Assembly: GCA_017416665.1 (NCBI GenBank)
Contig: JAFQBO010000292.1
Span: forward strand, 1 to 17,205
Reading direction: 5' to 3'
Length of the DNA stretch: 17,205 nucleotides
From: Oscillospiraceae bacterium
GTDB taxonomy: Bacteria; Bacillota; Clostridia; Oscillospirales; Ruminococcaceae
The position numbers and the translations under genes were made by a program. Positions 8,075-15,209 of this stretch are shown piece after piece (positions within the stretch are counted from its first letter, which is position 1; every line of letters begins with the position of its first letter). The notes below the pieces were generated by a model that ran no database searches, was not told the origin of the DNA, and saw only the letters and a list, made by a program, of their open reading frames with translations.

Positions 8075-9166
8075 ATGAAACTTCGTGCAAGATACTATTT
8101 GTGGAATAAAGAGTCCGACTTCAGAACAGGTACAAACCATAATATCAGATATGACGATTATGGTATGTATATGGACGATCCTTCACTTGGCTACGGCGTT
8201 TACTGTTCAAGAGTTGTTGACAGCGGTGAAACGGGGAAAATCTGGGGACGTGCGGAAATTCTCGGCGAATGGAGACAGAATACATCAGTTACAGTTTCAT
8301 TTTTTACTTCGGATAACATACAGTTCTCAGCATATGGCATCAGCAGAACTGCACAGGAATGGCTTTCTGATAACAAATACACTGCATCTGAAAAGGAAAT
8401 GATTTTTGAAAGCTGTAAAACAGCCGTTTTTTCAAATCGCCGTGATATTATGTTCGGAGGACTTAAAGGACGTTATATCTGGTTTATTATACGTTTTCAG
8501 GGAAGCAGTGATATTCCTCTTTCGGTAAAACAGCTCAGAATATGGCTTGACAATGAAAACTGGCTTTCGTATCTGCCTGAGGTTTATCAGTCTGATGAGG
8601 AATCAGCTGATTTTACAGCAAGATTTCTCAGTATTTTTCAGAATGTTTATGAAGAAATGAACGAAAAAATTACCCGTATGCCTGTTTATTATGATATTGA
8701 ATCGGCAGACCGTGATTTCCTTGAATGGCTTTCGGTATGGATCGGCATTAGAAACGGAGCATTATGGAGTGAACAACAGCTTCGAACATTACTGCCTGAG
8801 GCGGTTGAGCTGTTCAGAAAAACAGGAACGCCGGAAATGATAAGCCGTATGGTTGAATTGTACATAGGTCAGAAACCTATTATTATAGAAAATTACCTTA
8901 CATCAGATCCGTCAGAGGCAATACGGATTTTAAACAGTAAGGATTATCAAAAGGATTATTTTGGATTTACAGTTATTGTGCCGTCAGATGCGGTACACTC
9001 GGAAACACAGCATCAGGCTCTTTTACAGATAATACATCAGTGTAAGCCTTCACACATGAGAATGCAGCTGGTATTTGTAGATCCGTCATGGCTTGACGGA
9101 GCCGAAACGGTTCTTCCTCCTGATATTTGTCTTGATGGAAGATCGATACTTATGCAAAGGAGATGA
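8075..9166 (+). CDS. Phage tail protein I-like baseplate protein (P2 gpI / TIGR02242 type)
   Basis: This 363-aa protein has two parts. Residues 1-160 are beta-rich (repeated aromatic/charged strands, WGRAEILGEW, GRYIWFIIRFQGS) with no recognised signature. Residues about 163-345 fit the tail-protein-I domain: LSYLPEVYQSDEESADFTAR, then FLSIFQNVYEEMNEKITRMP, DFLEWLSVWIGI and LLPEAVELFRKTGTPEMISR, leading into MVELYIGQKPIIIENY. This matches the family pattern 'LP..yq....f..rFL.ifE...e.....i...p...dp..ap..fL.wLasWlg......w.e...r.li..a.ely...GT..gl...le'. In P2-like tails gpI helps attach fibres to the baseplate wedge. TAAGGAGG at 8058-8065 overlaps the stop of the previous gene and gives the start good support. 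It ends with TGA at 9164-9166. Confidence 0.82.
   Translation: MKLRARYYLWNKESDFRTGTNHNIRYDDYGMYMDDPSLGYGVYCSRVVDSGETGKIWGRAEILGEWRQNTSVTVSFFTSDNIQFSAYGISRTAQEWLSDNKYTASEKEMIFESCKTAVFSNRRDIMFGGLKGRYIWFIIRFQGSSDIPLSVKQLRIWLDNENWLSYLPEVYQSDEESADFTARFLSIFQNVYEEMNEKITRMPVYYDIESADRDFLEWLSVWIGIRNGALWSEQQLRTLLPEAVELFRKTGTPEMISRMVELYIGQKPIIIENYLTSDPSEAIRILNSKDYQKDYFGFTVIVPSDAVHSETQHQALLQIIHQCKPSHMRMQLVFVDPSWLDGAETVLPPDICLDGRSILMQRR
9156..9166 (+). promoter_or_regulatory. Ribosome binding site supporting a TTG start at 9174
   Basis: AAAGGAGATGA overlaps the TGA stop of the tail protein I gene and ends seven bases before an in-frame TTG at 9174. The in-frame ATGs further upstream (9093 and 9135) lie inside the preceding gene and have no comparable site. 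Confidence 0.6.
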
Positions 9167-9173
9167 ACAGACT

Positions 9174-10895
9174 TTGAAGGAATTACAATATTTTCCGTTT
9201 GTAAGAAACCGTTATTATTATGGAAAGTTTCTGTCAGCAGATACTCTTGATGCAGAACAGAAATACATGAACAATAAACGCCGTTTTTTAAATCGTTTTC
9301 TCCACGGAAACGGTGTTCTGTTCGGAATGGCAGTACTGAAGGTTGATGATGGTACAATAGCCATACAGCCTGGTGCAGCACTTGATTTTGCAGGGCGTGA
9401 AATTGTTATAGACAAACCGCTTCTTATTCCGCTTAAATCACTTGAAAAAGAGTCGTGTGAATCAGAGGCAACAGTGCGTTACCTCTGCATTGAATATGAT
9501 GAATACTACAAGGCAGCGGTTCATTCTGAATATTCAACGGAAAATGGAGATAACCGTGACAGCATATCGGAAAACTATCGTTTTTATATGACATCTTCTG
9601 AGCCGGAGCAGGCGTGCAGTATGGCAAAACGTTTTTACGAGCAGGCTGAAGTTGTCTATATGTCAGAGTCTGTCATGATAAAGCAGACACTGCCAGTTAT
9701 GGTACAGGCGGGAGAAAATGCGATGCTTCGTGTTACAGTTATGAGAAGAATACACGATTCTGATATAAATTTTTCATACAATCTCCGACTTACAGGTATG
9801 AAGTACGGCGATGACAATATTATGCAGATTTCGTTCGACAGCAGAACCCAGGCGATGGACGGAGACACGGCAGTACTCGAATTTCCGCTTCACATACTTC
9901 TTCATGCTGAGGGCGAAACAGGTTCGGTTGAAACGGTCAATGATTCCTTTAAAGGAGGAATAACATCACCGCCGACAGGATTTTCTGTATGTAAAATGAA
10001 CACCGAAATTGTTGTTGACAGACTTGAAGAACGTCTTATACAGAAATTTCGTGATGAAGGCATACAGATGATTTTACAGGATAATATAGTAAAACCTCCT
10101 ATTTGTCTTGCAAAAATAATGCTTGAAAACAACAGGGGCGTAATGAATATTGAAAGAATAATCAGAATGCCTTTTTATCAGTATATATACAGTGACCTTA
10201 CAGATGAACTGAGTTCCTTTTTCAATGACAACAACGAAAGTGTTCGTGAATATTCCGGTGAAAGCCGTGACAAAAGCGGTTATGAAATGGACAACATCGG
10301 AAATAAATTTTCGGTTTCATCTGGGGTTGAAGAAATACATATGCCTCTTGGCGGTAAAACAGGACAGTGTTTCTTCTCTGAACCGATTACACACGGACTC
10401 GGCATAAGCAGAGTTTCAGTAATTCTCGGACTGGATCAGCCGGGAAATACCACAATTTATGGTGATACAGAGGTATTTGACAAATCAGAAAAACACATTC
10501 TCAATGCAGCTCTTGCCGCAAAGGTAAGCGAAACGGAAGGAACGTTTGTAATAGGGTTGAAGCTTAAGGAACCGGTGGCGAAAACCTCTGTGAAGGTTCA
10601 CTGGACAGCAATTTATTCGCACAAATCAGACGTTACCGAATCTGCTCCTGCTATACAGATACTGCCGAGTCTGGCATCTGTTAGCGTTATGGAAAGTCTG
10701 ACGTTTGAAGTAAGATTTGAACATATGTCCAAACAGCAGATATACTGGAAAATTGCCGAAGGTGCAAGAGGCGGCGTAATAACAGATGGTGGTTACTATA
10801 CTGCACCTAATACGCCGGGCGTTTATCAGATTATTGCAACAGCGTCTGAAAGCGGAATACAGGCAACAGCGTTTGTAGCGGTAAGAGATTTGTAA
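9174..10895 (+). CDS. CIS-associated protein with N-terminal 'FxRNRYYYGKxL' motif and C-terminal bacterial Ig-like domain
   Basis: Starting at TTG 9174 the product has 573 aa. The N-terminus reads ELQYFPFVRNRYYYGKFLSA, followed by DAEQKYMNNKRRFLNRFLHG. I associate this 'RN.Y..GK.L....f..EQ.Y.n.KRR..NR.LHG.GV' block with proteins in CIS-type clusters, but I know no defined function for it. The middle is beta-rich, with KPPICLAKIMLENNR around 305-320. The last 85 residues look like a bacterial Ig-like fold: ILPSLASVSVMESLTFEV, then GGVITDGGYYTAPNTPGVYQ, IIATASESG and a final strand ATAFVAVRDL. Such domains often mediate surface or fibre contacts. Position after tail protein I, where Afp/PVC carry fibre-related genes, makes a peripheral baseplate or receptor-contact role plausible. 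The start rests on the ribosome binding site at 9156-9166 and on the motif beginning right after it; ATG 9135 would add 13 residues. Confidence 0.7.
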   Translation: MKELQYFPFVRNRYYYGKFLSADTLDAEQKYMNNKRRFLNRFLHGNGVLFGMAVLKVDDGTIAIQPGAALDFAGREIVIDKPLLIPLKSLEKESCESEATVRYLCIEYDEYYKAAVHSEYSTENGDNRDSISENYRFYMTSSEPEQACSMAKRFYEQAEVVYMSESVMIKQTLPVMVQAGENAMLRVTVMRRIHDSDINFSYNLRLTGMKYGDDNIMQISFDSRTQAMDGDTAVLEFPLHILLHAEGETGSVETVNDSFKGGITSPPTGFSVCKMNTEIVVDRLEERLIQKFRDEGIQMILQDNIVKPPICLAKIMLENNRGVMNIERIIRMPFYQYIYSDLTDELSSFFNDNNESVREYSGESRDKSGYEMDNIGNKFSVSSGVEEIHMPLGGKTGQCFFSEPITHGLGISRVSVILGLDQPGNTTIYGDTEVFDKSEKHILNAALAAKVSETEGTFVIGLKLKEPVAKTSVKVHWTAIYSHKSDVTESAPAIQILPSLASVSVMESLTFEVRFEHMSKQQIYWKIAEGARGGVITDGGYYTAPNTPGVYQIIATASESGIQATAFVAVRDL

Positions 10896-10901
10896 AAATA
10901 T

Positions 10902-10928
10902 GCGTGTTTGGTTTTAATATGAACACGC
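10902..10928 (+). other. Small inverted repeat between the Ig-domain gene and the pseudokinase-like gene
   Basis: GCGTGTT (10902-10908) and AACACGC (10922-10928) are perfect 7-bp complements around a 13-base loop. No run of T follows on the plus strand, so it does not look like a terminator for the operon; it could be an mRNA-stability or processing hairpin, or chance. It marks the boundary between the baseplate block and the accessory block. Confidence 0.35.
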
Positions 10929-10951
10929 TCTGAGCTATAGGGAGGAATTGA

Positions 10952-11836
10952 ATGATTATCCGTACTCAAAACCGTACACTTCATATTTTACAGACACTTG
11001 AAAAAACTGATTCATCAGTGACCTATGTATGCAGTGACATGAACGAAACTGAAAACAGACAGTATATTCTCAATGGTCTTTTAAATACGGAAGCGTATCA
11101 AATTCAGATTCCTCTCGTAATGGATTTACAGCAAAGTTCACGATTTACGGATTTTGCAGACTGCTTTTCTTCTGACGGAATTTTTTATCTTTTGTTTTTG
11201 TATTCGGACGGTTCGCCGTTTATGGATATTTGTGAATCATCAAGAAAACAAAGACTGGATGCCGTAAAAATGCTCATTGAAAAAATGGTCTTACAGGATA
11301 TGCCGTTTTTCATGCAGCAGGAAATACTTGCACCTGAAAAAATCTGTTTCGCAAAGGAAGATGTACTTGGCTTCAGATACATGATTTCGGGAAATCTCGC
11401 CTGTACCGAAACAGATATTCATACAATAGAACTTAGTCTGCTTGGAATTATCAAGAAAGTTCTTCACGACGAAATTGAAATGCGTTACTGTGATGAGCTT
11501 ATGACCTTCTGCGGAAATCTCAGTAACGGCGGTGTATATGCAGACTATACCGATATATATGCAGGCTTCAGCAGTGCATATCAGGCGTTTGAGGCGGAAC
11601 AGAAGGAGCTTGTTTCAAAGCGTTATCGTTTTCAGTTGTGGGAAACATTAAAAAAACATGGTAAAAAAATAAAAAGAGTTTTATTGCTGTTGATTATTGC
11701 GGCAGTGGCAGTAATTGCAGTTTATGAGATTTTAAAAGCACTTGAACCGGAGGCGGAAAGTGAACCTATTCAGCAGATAGGTGATCTGATAATCCGTGAA
11801 AATCAGCCGGCAACAGAGCCGGATACATCTGAATAA
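10952..11836 (+). CDS. Single-pass membrane protein with a pseudokinase-like N-terminal domain (CIS accessory)
   Basis: This 294-aa protein has a hydrophobic helix at about 242-262 (VLLLLIIAAVAVIAVYEIL) preceded by KKHGKKIKR. By the positive-inside rule the first 240 residues are cytoplasmic and the acidic 30-residue tail is outside. The N-terminal domain has a faint kinase-fold outline: LHILQTLEKTDSSVTYVCSD resembles the first strands of an N-lobe, FSSDGIFYLLFLYSDGSPF (about 72-90) resembles the hinge segment, and RLDAVKMLIEKMVL followed by ILAPEKICF (about 125-133) resembles helix E and the catalytic-loop position. Neither HRD nor DFG nor a clear ATP-binding lysine is visible, so it would be inactive. 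EssB/YukC of type VII secretion has the same layout, a cytoplasmic pseudokinase plus one membrane helix, but I see no direct sequence match. GGGAGG at 10940-10945, six bases before the ATG, supports the start. No known family is recognised; the kinase-like reading is inference. Confidence 0.6.
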   Translation: MIIRTQNRTLHILQTLEKTDSSVTYVCSDMNETENRQYILNGLLNTEAYQIQIPLVMDLQQSSRFTDFADCFSSDGIFYLLFLYSDGSPFMDICESSRKQRLDAVKMLIEKMVLQDMPFFMQQEILAPEKICFAKEDVLGFRYMISGNLACTETDIHTIELSLLGIIKKVLHDEIEMRYCDELMTFCGNLSNGGVYADYTDIYAGFSSAYQAFEAEQKELVSKRYRFQLWETLKKHGKKIKRVLLLLIIAAVAVIAVYEILKALEPEAESEPIQQIGDLIIRENQPATEPDTSE

Positions 11837-11842
11837 TATGTG

Positions 11843-12005
11843 AGAACTTGTACCAATAGGCTATAGCGCATATCTTTTCGGCAAATTTTAATAATAACTG
11901 CGTTAAAATTTCTTGCCTTACGCAAGTAAGCCTGCAGAATTTTGCCTTGTTCTTATTAAAATTATGCTCAAAAATCTATGCACAAATCCTATCGGTACAA
12001 GTTCT
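11843..12005. repeat. 163-bp near-perfect palindrome with 18-bp terminal inverted repeats (MITE-like or structured hairpin element)
   Basis: The left end AGAACTTGTACCAATAGG (11843-11860) and the right end CCTATCGGTACAAGTTCT (11988-12005) are reverse complements at 17 of 18 positions. Further inside, ATTTTAATAATAAC on the left pairs with GTTCTTATTAAAAT on the right, apart from one mismatch. The centre is CTTAC-GCAA-GTAAG (11917-11930), a stem with a GCAA (GNRA-type) loop lying within one base of the exact midpoint. The whole element can therefore fold into one long hairpin in either strand. It encodes no protein. I see no clear target-site duplication at its flanks. It fills almost the whole gap between two membrane-protein genes and ends 22 bases before the start codon of the MORN gene. 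Known non-autonomous mobile elements (MITEs) and repetitive extragenic palindromes have this architecture. Confidence 0.8.
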
Positions 12006-12027
12006 GAAATGGAAAGACGGTGAGGAA

Positions 12028-13860
12028 ATGTCCTTTTTTTCGTTTAAAAACTTAATACAGTACACATATTCAACGGCAAAGCAGATAATTGTAGCACCGT
12101 TTCAGAATCTTTACAGCCGTTTGCGTACACTTATGAGTGACAGGCATCTGTCATATAAAATAACGACAGATATTCGCCGTGAACTCGGAAAAAAATCAGA
12201 GCCAAAGGAACGCTCGGTTCGTCAGTACATAGCACTCGGACAGCACTATATTTCCAAAAAACTGATTATTATTGTACTTATTGCACTGATTATAGTGCCG
12301 TTTGTAACCATCAAGTGGATTTATCCCGCTGTACGTTCGGCATTTCTTACCTGGGAAGTTGAAATATATTCTGAAAAGCTTTCCGGTTACAGCGGTAAGG
12401 TTGAATTGTTGTCGTCTGAAAATGTAACACTTTATAAAGGCGATATGAAGGACGGCAGAATAACAGGTAACGGAACACTTTATGATTATTTCGGCAATAT
12501 AATGTATCATGGAGAATTTCTCAATGAACAGTATTCCGGAAAAGGTGAAACATACCATCAGAGTGGTAATGTGAAGTATTGCGGTGAATTTGAACTTAAT
12601 CAGTATCAGGGAAACGGTATACTTTATCATGATGATGGCACAAAAATATATGATGGTAATTTTTCAGCAGGACAATACGAGGGTGAAGGTACGCTTTATG
12701 CCTCTGATGGAACGGTGAAGTATCGTGGCAATTTTTCGGGTGGTCTTTATGAAGGCGAAGGAAAGCTTTTTCAGGACGGCGTTCTGATTTACAGTGGAAG
12801 CTTTTCAGCAGGTATGAGATGCGGTGAAGGTGTTGAATATCTCGGTAACGAAATAATATATCAGGGAACTTTTGAAAATGACGTTCTCAAGGACGGAACA
12901 GCAATTCTGTTCTATCCGGGAACTGATGACATACATTATCATGGAAGTATTCTCAACTATGTCTATGATGGTCAGGGCGTAATTTACACCAAAACAGGAA
13001 ATGTAATTTATTCGGGTGGATTTACTGAGGGTAAGTACAGCGGTGAAGGAACGCTTTATGACGAAAATACAGGTATAAAAAAATATGACGGAAGCTTTGT
13101 TGAGGGACTTTATGAAGGAAACGGTGTACTCTATGATGCAAACGGCAGTATGATTTACAATGGTGAATTTGCAGCCGGAAAGTACGAAGGTGCAGGAGTT
13201 CTTTACGACAAGGGACAGGTTATATATACAGGTGATTTCTCGGAAAGTCAGCCGACAGGTTCGGGTACTGCCAATGTTTATGATGAAACAGGAAAGCTTG
13301 TTTATTGTGGTGAAGTTACAGACGGACTCTATGAAGGAAAAGGCACACTGTATGACGAAAATGAACAGCTGAAATATTCAGGAAACTTTTCGGCAGGTGT
13401 TTATGAAGGCGAAGGAACTTACTACGAAAAAGGTAAAAAAGTATATACCGGAAATTTTGCAGCAGGTCTTTATGAGGGTGATGGAAAGCTCTACGACACT
13501 GAAACGGGTGCTTTGGTTTATCAGGGCGGATTTTCAGAAGGTATGTTTTCGGGCGAAGGAACGGCATATGATCCGGAAACACGGTATGTTCTCTATAAGG
13601 GTACATATCGTGAAGGTCAGTATGATGGTTCAGGTATTCTGTATGACAGCAAGACAGGAGCAAAAAGCTATGAAGGCGAATTCATACTCGGAAACATTTC
13701 GGGACACGGAATTCTATATAATATCGAAACAGGTGAAGTTACCGTTGAAGGTGAATTCCGTAACGGAAAGCTTTTGTCTGTAACTGAGGACAAGGAAAAA
13801 GCCGAAGAAAAAACGGAAAATGCATCAGAGCAGGCAACACAGGCAATTCAGACAACATAA
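12028..13860 (+). CDS. Membrane-anchored MORN-repeat protein (CIS accessory scaffold)
   Basis: The product has 610 aa from ATG 12028. Residues 1-78 are basic and probably cytoplasmic; a membrane helix lies at about 79-98 (LIIIVLIALIIVPFVTIKW); residues from about 135 to 585 are about 18 tandem MORN-type repeats of 23-26 aa with the pattern 'Y.G.F..G.YEGEGTLYD..G', and the tail is rich in Glu, Lys and Thr. MORN repeats form elongated beta-hairpin scaffolds that bind proteins or lipids. By the positive-inside rule the repeats would lie outside the membrane, between it and the cell wall. GGTGAGG at 12019-12025 precedes the ATG and decides it over an upstream in-frame ATG at 11947, which lies inside the palindrome. 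The stop overlaps the ribosome binding site of the DUF4255 gene, tying it to the CIS operon. Repeats 6-8 and 12 are the most divergent. Function in the CIS is unknown; a docking or scaffold role is inference. Confidence 0.85.
   Translation: MSFFSFKNLIQYTYSTAKQIIVAPFQNLYSRLRTLMSDRHLSYKITTDIRRELGKKSEPKERSVRQYIALGQHYISKKLIIIVLIALIIVPFVTIKWIYPAVRSAFLTWEVEIYSEKLSGYSGKVELLSSENVTLYKGDMKDGRITGNGTLYDYFGNIMYHGEFLNEQYSGKGETYHQSGNVKYCGEFELNQYQGNGILYHDDGTKIYDGNFSAGQYEGEGTLYASDGTVKYRGNFSGGLYEGEGKLFQDGVLIYSGSFSAGMRCGEGVEYLGNEIIYQGTFENDVLKDGTAILFYPGTDDIHYHGSILNYVYDGQGVIYTKTGNVIYSGGFTEGKYSGEGTLYDENTGIKKYDGSFVEGLYEGNGVLYDANGSMIYNGEFAAGKYEGAGVLYDKGQVIYTGDFSESQPTGSGTANVYDETGKLVYCGEVTDGLYEGKGTLYDENEQLKYSGNFSAGVYEGEGTYYEKGKKVYTGNFAAGLYEGDGKLYDTETGALVYQGGFSEGMFSGEGTAYDPETRYVLYKGTYREGQYDGSGILYDSKTGAKSYEGEFILGNISGHGILYNIETGEVTVEGEFRNGKLLSVTEDKEKAEEKTENASEQATQAIQTT
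12430..13782 (+). repeat. Tandem MORN-coding repeats, about 18 units of 69-78 bp
   Basis: The coding sequence repeats with a 69-78 bp period, each unit encoding a version of 'Y.G.F..G.Y.G.G.LY'. Units such as YRGNFSGGLYEGEGKLF and YTGNFAAGLYEGDGKLY are very close, while others are diverged, so the array seems old but partly homogenised. Such arrays can change copy number by recombination. Confidence 0.8.
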
Positions 13861-13871
13861 AGGAGTAGTTT

Positions 13872-14447
13872 ATGGCAGATTATACAGTCATATCATCGGT
13901 AAGCCGTTCAATACTTGAACTTCTGAGCAGCAGAATGGTTCCCGAGGTTCTCAGAAGTGCAGACAGCATAGCACTCAGCTCACCAGATGAGAAGGGTGAT
14001 ATGCAGTTATATGTTTATCTGTATCACATTTCCGAATGCCGTGAAATAAAGCAGGACTATCAGCGTTATGGTCTCGGGCCTGATCTGAGAATGCAGGATT
14101 CAAGGTTCCTGTATCTTTACTATCAGTTTACGGCAATGGCATCAAGTGAAATCAGATTCAGGGCACTTGAGGAACAGAATATTCTTGGAAAGGTTATTCA
14201 GACGTTCAATGACAATCACTCGATTGAAATACAGGACTTTTCAGGACAAAACCGACCTCCTGAGCAAGGTATACCTGTCAGTATGATACCGTTGACGCAG
14301 GAGGAGATAAGTAAAATCTGGAGCGGACTTCAGCAGAAACATAAGCTTGCACTGTATTACCGTGTCGGACCTGTTGAACTTGAATCCGAACTCCTTGCTG
14401 AAACAAAACGTGTTACAGAGGCTGTGTTTGAAATGGAGGAAAGTTAA
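13872..14447 (+). CDS. DUF4255 protein, Afp16/PVC16-like tail terminator
   Basis: This 191-aa protein has the length and pattern of the DUF4255 family, whose Afp16/PVC16 members cap the tube and sheath at the end opposite the baseplate and set particle length. Visible features: an N-terminal helix VISSVSRSILELLSSRM; the strand MQLYVYLYHISECRE; and DSRFLYLYYQFTAMASSEIR around residues 75-95, a hallmark of 'l.L.L.YL.ta.a.d....r.L', followed by the helix with 'LGKVIQTFND'. Later, SMIPLTQEEISKIWSGL and ALYYRVGPVELES complete the fold. AAAGGAG at 13859-13865, overlapping the MORN gene's stop, gives good start support. It is separated from the baseplate genes by two membrane-protein genes. Family call is confident; orientation in the particle is from homologues. 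Confidence 0.87.
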   Translation: MADYTVISSVSRSILELLSSRMVPEVLRSADSIALSSPDEKGDMQLYVYLYHISECREIKQDYQRYGLGPDLRMQDSRFLYLYYQFTAMASSEIRFRALEEQNILGKVIQTFNDNHSIEIQDFSGQNRPPEQGIPVSMIPLTQEEISKIWSGLQQKHKLALYYRVGPVELESELLAETKRVTEAVFEMEES

Positions 14448-15191
14448 ATGGGACATGCTTCATTCAGTCTTACATTTCGTCTTGATGCAGTTGTACAGCT
14501 GATAAATGCACATACAAATGAACCTATCCTGAAAAGAATTCCAAGGATTTTTATTAACTGTCCTGCGAAAATTGCAAGGAAAGAAAACGGACTTTATACG
14601 TTTTCAAATGTGGAATATGAGACGTTTGAAATAAGGATTGAACTGCCGCAGTTTCTTCCGGAGGTTGTTACACTTACGAGAAAACGTGACGTAAAACCAT
14701 GTCAGATAAGGTGTACGCCGGATCCGAAATTTATTGTCGGAAATACTGAAACAGATACAACATATTTTGACGGGACGGCAGAAGAAAATGAACTTGTGTT
14801 TATTTCTTGTCCTGTAAAATACTGTAAGATAAAATATGTCAGACTGCTTGACGATGGCAGGGCATTGTTTGAAAGTCGTAACTTTTTACAGGCAGGTACG
14901 GGAAGATGGATAAAGCTTGAGACTGAAAGCGGAAAAAATCTCCTTGTACGGACCGACACAGATACCGAATACAATCCGCTGCGATATTTTGTGACGGACA
15001 AACCGCTTGAACAGCCTGAGGAAATAAAAAACATAAGTCCGCTGTTCTGTTCAAGGGCGGATTCAGCAGGAAAATTTATTATTCCGGTTTTTTATGCAGA
15101 TGACGGAGAATGTGAAATATACAGTGCTGACGGAAAAGTTATCAAAAAAGTAAACTATAAGGCAGACAGTTGGGTTTCACTTGATACATGA
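14448..15191 (+). CDS. Uncharacterised beta-rich CIS-cluster protein, 247 aa
   Basis: Not recognised as a named family. The first 85 residues look like a small beta-sandwich of the carboxypeptidase-regulatory/prealbumin kind: FRLDAVVQLINAHTNEPILK, then GLYTFSNVEYETFEIRIELP. That family is read as 'd..tg.pl......G.y.f.nl..g.y.l.v'. The rest (about 90-247) is also strand-rich, with SCPVKYCKIKYVRLLDDGRA and a C-terminal YADDGECEIYSADGKVIKKV, and has no signal peptide or membrane helix. The ATG follows the TAA of the DUF4255 gene without a gap, and GGAGGAAAG near the end of that gene is the ribosome binding site, so the two are likely translationally coupled. Its place between DUF4255 and the PAAR-like tip suggests a structural or cargo-related part of the particle; this is only guilt by association. 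Confidence 0.65.
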   Translation: MGHASFSLTFRLDAVVQLINAHTNEPILKRIPRIFINCPAKIARKENGLYTFSNVEYETFEIRIELPQFLPEVVTLTRKRDVKPCQIRCTPDPKFIVGNTETDTTYFDGTAEENELVFISCPVKYCKIKYVRLLDDGRALFESRNFLQAGTGRWIKLETESGKNLLVRTDTDTEYNPLRYFVTDKPLEQPEEIKNISPLFCSRADSAGKFIIPVFYADDGECEIYSADGKVIKKVNYKADSWVSLDT

Positions 15192-15209
15192 AAGGAAGGT
15201 TGAACAGTT

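Noticed and set aside
9093..9173. Upstream start (ATG 9093 or 9135) for the Ig-domain gene.
   Set aside because: Both lie inside the tail protein I gene without a ribosome binding site, and the extra residues do not look like part of the domain.
10902..10928. Inverted repeat as a transcription terminator for the baseplate operon.
   Set aside because: The stem is only 7 bp with a 13-base loop, and no T-run follows on the plus strand.
11942..11968. A promoter within the palindrome (TTGCCT ... TATGCT).
   Set aside because: The spacing is about 14 bases and the hexamers are weak; I cannot support a promoter from this.
11947..12027. N-terminal extension of the MORN protein from ATG 11947.
   Set aside because: This stretch is the right arm of the palindromic element; the ribosome binding site points to ATG 12028.
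13160..13783. Alternative-frame open reading frames across the MORN repeats on both strands.
   Set aside because: They follow from the repetitive codon pattern of the MORN gene, lack ribosome binding sites and have no recognisable domains.
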